Below, piece by piece: positions 57,382-64,000 of a DNA stretch of 64,000 nt (its first letter is position 1; every line of letters starts with the position of its first letter). The notes beneath the pieces are model-generated. The model did no database searches and was not told where the DNA came from. It saw only the letters and a program-made list of their open reading frames with translations. The stretch spans positions 4,240,183 to 4,304,182 of the forward strand of contig CM054804.1 of assembly GCA_028984105.1 (NCBI GenBank), in the 5' to 3' direction. This DNA comes from Lavandula angustifolia (Eukaryota > Streptophyta > Magnoliopsida > Lamiales > Lamiaceae). The translations under genes were made by a program, and so were the position numbers.

Positions 57382-58443
57382 ATTTTTTTTTTCGATTTTG
57401 GTCAACAGAGGGTATTACCACAAAAAATAATATCTTAATGTGGTAATATTCACCGGCCTGCTGCCTGGTCCCCACTCATTAGTTGCTTCATATTTTAGGT
57501 TGTCATGTCACAGTGGTGGGACCACGGAATTAGACATTAGATTCCACTTCTCCTCCCTCATCGTAAAATTTTCCTTGATTTGCATCACAAAATATGTAAC
57601 AAAATATTCAAAATATAAAGCAGCTAATGAGTAAAGATATTGAAATCACTCGCCCTTTTAATATTCAAAATTATTTTTCAACGGTATGATCATTGATCAA
57701 TGCTATGTTAATATGAAAAATATATAAAGAATCCATTGCGCATTTTCGTGTATATAGACTGATAATCTTGTCTTTTATAGGGGACTAGGTGAGTTCGGAA
57801 TTGGCTTGAAAATAAAAATGGTATGGTATAAAATAATCAAAATGGGCCCCAAAATTGTATATGTTCTATTTTTACAAGTGATTACGTGAGATCGGGATTG
57901 GCTAACATATTGAGCATCCGAGAGATTTCGGGTTCAAATGCTTACTAACATTTTATACAAAAAAGGACAGAAGAGTCTTGAGATGACCAAATTAATCTAT
58001 AAACACATACTGATGAACCAAATAAACCATCAACTCGAATTCGCCATTCCAATAATCAGATTTTACAGTAAGAAAACATGCTTAAACTTTTTGAGTTGGT
58101 TAAAAGATATGTAGTTTAAATAGGGAAAGGGGAGGATAAGGATATATACCAACATTTAGAAGAGGAGGAGAAGTGGATATAGACTGAGATCGGCCATGCA
58201 CATTTAAAATATATGGTTGATAGGAATGAAACATCATTTTTGAAGAGACAAAGGGATTATGCGAAGGACGAGACGTCAAGAATTTGGAAATAAGCACCAT
58301 GGGTTTACCTAGCTAAAATCCGTGGATATGATATGAGAAAGTGGCCAAAAAGCATCTGTGTGACACTGACCACTTTTTTGGGTGGCCGTGGGGTTTTTAC
58401 CGATTAAACAAAATTTTGCAGTTTTAGTAAATAGATGTTAAAT
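57382..58443. other. intergenic region
   Basis: No gene seen. A tRNA-like B-box word GGGTTCAAATGC at about 57931 has no convincing tRNA around it. Confidence 0.4.
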
Positions 58444-58460
58444 TTATAGAAAAGTTACTT

Positions 58461-58624
58461 TCTTTTTTTTTTTTTTGATTTGAGAGCCTGCAAACCACAC
58501 AGGAGATTAAACCACCCTCAGGTGACAGGCCCCATGAGAATGGCCCAGTGAGTGATTGACCCGTGACTGTCGGTCCGGGAGACCTCACCTCAACCACTCT
58601 GCCATCCCCTCTACGTAGCGGGAC
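58461..58624 (-). mobile_element. tRNA-derived SINE, minus orientation, with 17-bp target duplication
   Basis: TTATAGAAAAGTTACTT flanks the element at 58444-58460 and 58625-58641. The left poly(T) is the tail of the minus-strand element. The minus-strand head reads GGGATGGCAGAGTGGTTGAGG (A-box-like) and ACGGGTCAATCAC (B-box-like). It shares GCCTGCAAACCACACAG and TTAAACCACCCT with the SINE at 19145-19405. It lacks that copy's internal duplication. Confidence 0.88.
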
Positions 58625-58641
58625 TTATAGAAAAGTTACTT

Positions 58642-59280
58642 ATTTTGAATGTATAATGTAAGAAGCAAATGTAATAATCACGCGTCCCATTGACTTTAAT
58701 ACACACAATCTCGTCCTTTGTTTATGCTATAAGATCTTAAGTCTTAACAAGCATCATTATAACTAAATCTTTTATAAACATGCATGTATTGGGAAAGTCA
58801 AAAGAATGACGGCTCTTGTTTTAACCCACCACAAAATAAACTCCACTAATTGTAATTTGCAACTTCGATATATTTCATCATGATTTCTTTTTGTCATTCA
58901 TGCAAGTAATTTGATCTCGAATTTTTTTTTTAGAATTTATACTGATATTTATCTTGAACGCGTCCATAACAATTGATCTCAATTTCCGAGTCATTACTAT
59001 GACATATATAGAATTTTTTAAGTATACAAACTATAATTCATTTAAGTTGTTGTAACCTGGCGGCTTCACCGTCGCGTTGAATCCAATCGCCCCAAATTGC
59101 GGGTCCAAGTTGGGTTCTCAATAAATTTATTTATTATAATTTTACAGTTTCGTACTAATCTTCTCATTCTTACCATGCATGCCTTGTCCTTATTAATAGC
59201 ATTGATTAAATTTAGACAAAATGAAACCCAAATTCAAATGAAATGTGGGCTGGGGCCCGCCTCCTTATTCAATCAAACGT
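58642..59280. other. upstream region of the S40 gene
   Basis: No other gene seen. Confidence 0.35.
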
Positions 59281-59288
59281 TATATATA
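59281..59288 (+). promoter_or_regulatory. TATA box of the S40-type gene
   Basis: TATATATA, about 200 bases before the ATG. Confidence 0.5.
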
Positions 59289-59489
59289 CAACTCCAACCT
59301 TCGTAATCGAGTCTGTTTATAGATGTATTTACACTTGCTTATATAAAATTTAGTCACTTTTTCAGTCACCGGAGAATAAGATTCCGGCAAGCTGATTTTA
59401 TAGTTTATTTGCATTTTTGGCCTTGTAGGGAATCAAGATTCTGGTCGGAAAATCAAGATTGTTAGTTTAAGTAGTTATTTGAGTGATTA

Positions 59490-60125
59490 ATGGCCAAGGG
59501 CAGAAAATTGACGACCAGTCGCAGCGAAATGTATTTAGGAAGCCTCAGCTACGATCACGGCGGCGGAGCCCTCAACGGCGCGCCGGAGCTGGGCGAGGAT
59601 GAGGTTTGGTCCATGGTTGATGAGACAGTCGACGGTGAAAACTACTCCGCCATGGGAAAATGGAGCTCACGCGCGTCACACACGAGTAGCGGAAGCTTCG
59701 GTGGGTGCATGAGTCGCCGGCCGCCTCAGCGCACTAGCCGCCGCCAGGCTGGTGGCTTGTCATTGGCTTTCGATGATGACACGAGCAGCACACCCTCGCT
59801 GACCATCGTGCACCAAATCCGTGCGCAGGACAGCATGGCAGAATCTCCACGTGGCCGACATCTAGCCACGTCAGCCCCGATAAGCGTCCCGGATTGGTCG
59901 AAGATTTATCGAGTTGACTCGGTCGAGTCGCTGCACGACTCCGATGACGGTTTGATTGACGACTCGGAAATGATTCCGCCGCATGAGTATCTCGCCCGCC
60001 AATACGCGAGTAGCCGGAAAATTGCGGCCAACTCAGTTTTCGAGGGCGTCGGCCGAACGCTCAAGGGCCGGGACTTGAGCCGGGTTCGAGATGCCGTGTG
60101 GAGTCAAACCGGGTTCGACGGATAG
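59490..60125 (+). CDS. S40/DUF584 family protein (senescence regulator)
   Basis: A single exon of 211 residues. It has the S40 landmarks: an N-terminal EVWSMVDE-like box (DEVWSMVDETVDG), a central SAPISVPDWSKIYRVDS box, and a C-terminal EYLARQYASSRKIAANSVFEGVGRTLKGRD box ending near RVRDAVW. The family is nuclear and linked to leaf senescence and stress; the mechanism is unresolved. No membrane or signal sequence. A 110-bp piece of this gene is repeated at 63689-63800. Confidence 0.92.
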   Translation: MAKGRKLTTSRSEMYLGSLSYDHGGGALNGAPELGEDEVWSMVDETVDGENYSAMGKWSSRASHTSSGSFGGCMSRRPPQRTSRRQAGGLSLAFDDDTSSTPSLTIVHQIRAQDSMAESPRGRHLATSAPISVPDWSKIYRVDSVESLHDSDDGLIDDSEMIPPHEYLARQYASSRKIAANSVFEGVGRTLKGRDLSRVRDAVWSQTGFDG

Positions 60126-60752
60126 TATTATGGTTAAAACTTTTTTCCTTTTTTTTTTCTACCCGGATGTTCCCAAAGGGATATATTGTCAAGTCTTTTT
60201 GAATTATTGAATGAATGATTGAGATTCATACACTAATTTATCGGTAATTATCAAGTTTAATGTAATTTGTCATAAATTTTTAATAGGGTTATGAATGATG
60301 ATTGCATCTTGCTAGGGGTTATGAATCTGACCAAGTGAGTTCATCTGATAGCGATTGAGCACAAATCATAACGCTAAATTTAGGACGACTATAAAGCCCA
60401 AAAAAAAAAGAAAAATTGTTTCAAGGGATTTGAAAATGATTTTTAGGCCTTACCCTTGATTTTCCTAATTATTTTGATATTGGAAGCTTTATAGCCGAAT
60501 AAGTGTAGATGATATATCTCTTTATATTAATCGCGTTACATCTTCTATTCTCGTATTATATATACAAGTGATTCGAGTTCGATCATACAACATTTTATAT
60601 ATTTCCAACAAAATCTATAACGAAATGTCATAGACGTGGAGGGTAAAGGGAGCAAGTGGAAAGATTCCAACCTCTCAAAGATGGAAATAATGACAACATA
60701 TAGAATTGTTGCATGCCTTTTTCGACGAGAGGGATGGGTAGGCGTAGGCTCA

Positions 60753-60960
60753 ATTTATTGGGCTCACGAGTTGTATCAACTACTTTTAATTTCATATCAT
60801 CCTCCATTTATGGACCACCTAAAGCCTTTCCACTTATTTCAATGCCCATGTCATATGCATCGTTAACTTTCACTACATCGGCTCAATTTTCAATTAATGT
60901 TTGAATTAGTTCGATCGGTTGATTTGGTGACACAAAATCTGTTTGATCGCAAATTCAATC
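60753..60960. repeat. 3'-flank segment duplicated at 63801-63990
   Basis: ATTGGGCTCACGAGTTGTATCAAC, CCACTTATTTCAATGCCCATGTC and GATCGGTTGAxTTGGTGA are shared with the window end, with about 85-90% identity by eye. Not protein-coding. Confidence 0.85.
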
Positions 60961-61984
60961 TTATGACGTTGTGTTCACCGATGGATGTAATACGAGATGT
61001 GCTATCGCCTACAATAGCGGACAATGTGTTTAGTATGTGGCCAAAAGTCATGGGTTCAAATTTCATTGGCCGTTATGTTGAATTTATTTTGTATGCATAG
61101 CGACTGTGGATTACTCATTAAAAAAAATCTAATTATTCAAAATAAATAGTGTAATAGAAGATGCTCTTTCCAGAAGCATCTTAATCGACGCTGCTGCTGA
61201 TTGGCGAGTGTCGTACCGTGACATAAATTTAGTAAACTAAGTATGAGAATTGAGAACTCAAATTTGGACAAATATTGTTTAGCCCATTTGCCTCCAGAAT
61301 GGACGACCTAAATAGGCCCAATCCGAAAAAGGGCTTATTTTAGCATCAATGTAAACCCAGTACATTAACCCACACACGATTAATAATTAAATATTAAATA
61401 TATCACGTGACCTTTTGATCTTATTAATCAACTATTTTAGTTAATAAATGAATATATAAGTCTATATTCATATTTTACAAGTCATAGATTATATACAGTT
61501 AAGTGAAAGAGTTGCATGAGCCACTGAGCCTAGCTAGTATATTAAATAAAAGTCGAGTTTACTTCGATAGCTACTGTAGTTTATCTTCCTCAAAAAATAA
61601 ATAAATCTCTAGGTTGGGGGGAAATTCTACACTACAAAGTTTATAACTTAAATTATACACCCATCAAGCATAGGGTTTCCACATAGTTGGGTGAGAGACT
61701 CGCCTTTCTAATCTGTTCCTCATTACTATTCTAACTTGTGAATGCACCTAAGAAATGATAAATTAAACTATAGAGATTCTAGGGTCCCACTGAAGTAATA
61801 GCCATTAGCCAACTAAAGACAACTTTCTAGACATCCTAGCGGTGGGAGAGCAATTAAATGGGAGACTTATTGTTTGTTTAAATGGACGTCAATGATTCAA
61901 ATACAACACGTCGCTTTTCCAAATTTCTACGACATAAATTTATGTATACGTATCTTCACAAGGGCAGGCAAAGATATCACAGCC
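60961..61984. other. intergenic region upstream of the P450
   Basis: No gene recognised. Confidence 0.4.
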
Positions 61985-63592
61985 ATGGAATCCGCCATTC
62001 TCTTCTCATTTCTCGCATTTCTCTCTCTTCTCCTCTTCCTTGTGAAGAACAGGTGTAGCGACAAAAGGGTCCCACCGGGTTCGTTAGGGCTGCCGATAAT
62101 CGGCCAAAGCCTGGAGCTTCTAAAGGCCATGAGAGCTGATAGGGGTGAAGAGTGGCTTCAACAGAGGGCCCGAAAATACGGCCCGATCTCGAAGCTCGGG
62201 TTGTTCGGATCTCCAACGGTCTTCATCACGGGCCAGGAGTACAACAAGTTCGTATACACATGCGACAACAACACGCTTTCTAATAAACAGCCAAAATCGA
62301 TTAGGAGGCTCGTCGGCCCGAGGAATTTGTTCGAAATGAGCAGCGAAGATCACAAGCGATTAAGAGGAGCCTTCTTATCGTTCTTGAAGCCCGAAGCCCT
62401 CAAACAGTATGTCGGGAAGATGGATCAAGAGATCAGATTGCACCTCACCCAACATTGGCATGACAATCACAAGATCATCTCGGTATACCTAATCTAGATA
62501 TTTAGGTAGAAAAAAATTATCTGCGATTGACCCCACGCGCAATCTTTCTAGTTTACTTGTTTTTCTTACTCTTTTTATTTACTTCCTTATTTTCATTATC
62601 ATCCACTAATGACTTGAATTGAAAAGCTACAAATATATATTAGTAGCCCCTCTTAGTGTTGTTTGACTTTTGTTGACTGAAGGTGATGCCGCTAATGAAG
62701 GCGTTGACTTTCAATGTGATCTGCACTCTTCTGTTTGGAGTGGAGTGTGTCTCTATTTCAAAAGGTGATGGATGGGATGCTAGATTTGCCGATTAACTTC
62801 CCTTTCACCCGCTTCAATCGAAGCGTACGTGCTAGATCGAAAGCGGGTGAAATTATAAGGGAGCTTATTCGTGAGAAGAGAGAGAATTTGAAGAGAAATG
62901 AAATCCAATACGATCAAGATCTCATCACAAGCTTGCTAAGCATGCGGGACGAGTCCGGTTCGCCTCTCTTGACCGACGACGAGATTGAAGACAACTGCGC
63001 GGTGGCGATGATCGCCGGCCACGACACAACCTCGACGCTTCTTACTTTCTTGATCAAACTCATAGCCGAACATCCACATGTTTACGAAGCTCTTTACGCG
63101 GAGCATGAAGAGATTGCGCGGGGGAAGAAGAGTACACCCGACGATCTTCTCACGTGGGAAGATCTCGTGAAGATGAAGTACACGTGGAGGGTGGCGATCG
63201 AGGCGTTGAGGATTTACCCGCCGTTGATGTTTAACTTTAGGCAGGTGTTGAGAGATTTTGAAATGGGAGGATATGTGGTACCGAAAGGATGGCAGGTGTT
63301 TTTGGCGGGATGCATGACGCAGATGGATGGATCCGTGTACCCGGATCCGTATAAGTTCGACCCGACTCGATACGAGAGCCCCGGAGCAATCCCGCCTCAT
63401 ACCTTCGTAGCGTTCGGAGGAGGGCCGAGAATGTGTCCGGGTTATGAGTTCGCGAGAATCGAGACGTTAACGATGATTCATTACTTGGTAACTCGGTTCC
63501 GGTGGAAGCTCTGCTTGGAAGAGAATAGTGTGAGCAGAGACCCAATGCCAGTCTTCAAGCAAGGGTTGCCAATACAGATTCAGATCAATTAG
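61985..63592 (+). pseudogene. cytochrome P450, CYP85 clan (CYP716/CYP728-like), frame broken in exon 2
   Basis: Exon 1 is 61985-62482 (166 codons): a membrane anchor (about 5-20), the PPGSLGLP hinge and GPISKLGLFG. The intron ends at 62682. Exon 2 runs 62683-63592 and opens in the exon 1 frame (VMPLMKALTFNVICTLLFGVE), but from about 62745 the conserved sequence (SLFQKVMDGMLDLPINFPFTRF) continues in another frame; the first frame soon stops. About 8-10 family residues are missing at that point. The rest is intact: AGHDTTST I-helix, EALR of ExxR, and the heme loop FGGGPRMCPG. CYP716/728 enzymes oxidise triterpenes and related terpenoids. It may be a pseudogene, a dead allele or an assembly error; no intron fits the break. 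Confidence 0.65.
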
Positions 63593-63688
63593 TCTTTAGA
63601 TGGTTTTATTGAATAATTACATGAATAAAATTGTACCATTTCTGTATTTCCTATATAACTCACTACAGCAGAATTGAGATCCTACACA

Positions 63689-63800
63689 GACATCTAGCCA
63701 CGTCATCCCCGATAAGCGTCCCGGATTGGTTGAAGATCTATCGAGTTGACTCGGTCAAGTCGCTGCACAACTCGGATGACGGTTTGATAGACGACCCGGG
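63689..63800 (+). pseudogene. S40 gene fragment
   Basis: Matches 59858-59968 of the S40 gene: ATCTAGCCACGTCA.CCCCGATAAGC, GATTGGTxGAAGATxTATCGAGTTGACTCGGTC, then GACGACCCGGG. It breaks off within that gene's DDSE region and joins DNA equal to 60753 onward. Coding for the central box (PISVPDWxKIYRVDSV) survives without start or end. Confidence 0.85.
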
Positions 63801-64000
63801 AATTATTGGGCTCACGAGTTGTATCAACTACTCCTTTTAATTTCTGCACCTAAAGCCCTTCCACTTATTTCAATGCCCATGTCATATGCATACTTAACTT
63901 TCACTCCATCGACTCAATTTTCGATTAATGTTTGGATTGATTCGATCGGTTGAATTGGTGATACAAAATCAGTTTGATCACAAATAATCTTCTACATCAA
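63801..64000. repeat. copy of the S40 3' flank (60753-60960)
   Basis: Continues the match with small indels to the window edge. Confidence 0.8.

Noticed and set aside
57880..57950. Possible tRNA (GGGTTCAAATGC)
   Set aside because: No matching acceptor stem or anticodon arm.

Overview
The window is nuclear DNA of a flowering plant, almost certainly a eudicot. The genes have GT-AG introns and plant-specific products: a WRKY factor, a CDPK, a plastid APS reductase, an arogenate dehydratase, a phytepsin-type aspartic proteinase with a saposin-like insert, and an S40-type protein. AT-rich intergenic DNA is packed with plant transposons (copia LTR, hAT, Stowaway, Emigrant-like, MULE, SINE). The style suggests an asterid, perhaps Lamiales, but that is inference; nothing here fixes the species.

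Layout. 1-2.3 kb: 3' end and 1.66-kb 3' LTR of a copia/Sirevirus-like retrotransposon, then a small hAT-like element. 3.7-15.4 kb: a tandem array of PL1 pectate lyases of the pollen-allergen-like subgroup, three intact copies and one pseudogene, interrupted by a minus-strand RING-H2 gene whose promoter exists a second time without its gene. 15.4-19.6 kb: a transposon field (Stowaway, hAT with perfect 8-bp target duplication, Emigrant-like MITE, SINE). 19.8-21.7 kb: group IIb WRKY gene. 22.9-26.3 kb: a 3.5-kb Mutator-like element carrying a broken Ulp1-type cysteine protease gene and a minus-strand transposase-like fragment. 27.2-31.6 kb: aspartic proteinase (+) facing a plastid 'F-box At4g22030-like' gene (-). 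33.4-35.3 kb: GARP/G2-like repressor with an EAR motif (-). 36.9-39.1 kb: APS reductase (-). 41.2-44.3 kb: arogenate dehydratase (-). 45.0-48.2 kb: CDPK (-). 48.8-59 kb: gene-poor, with hAT, minisatellite, an orphan exon, a decayed At5g41620-like coiled-coil gene, two long-TIR elements and a second SINE. 59.5-64 kb: S40 gene, a CYP85-clan P450 with a broken frame, and a truncated second copy of the S40 gene and its 3' flank.

The genes do not form one pathway, as expected for a plant chromosome. Local functional clustering is limited to the pectate lyases (cell-wall homogalacturonan cleavage, probably in pollen or growing tissue). APS reductase and arogenate dehydratase are both plastid enzymes, of sulfate assimilation and phenylalanine synthesis, but their proximity looks incidental. 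The most unusual content is the Ulp1-bearing MULE, the evidence of repeated local duplication with partial loss (pectate lyase, RING promoter, S40), and an aspartic proteinase intron that is in frame and open. All exon models were built by eye from splice consensus, phase and family conservation; every complete model given below closes in frame.
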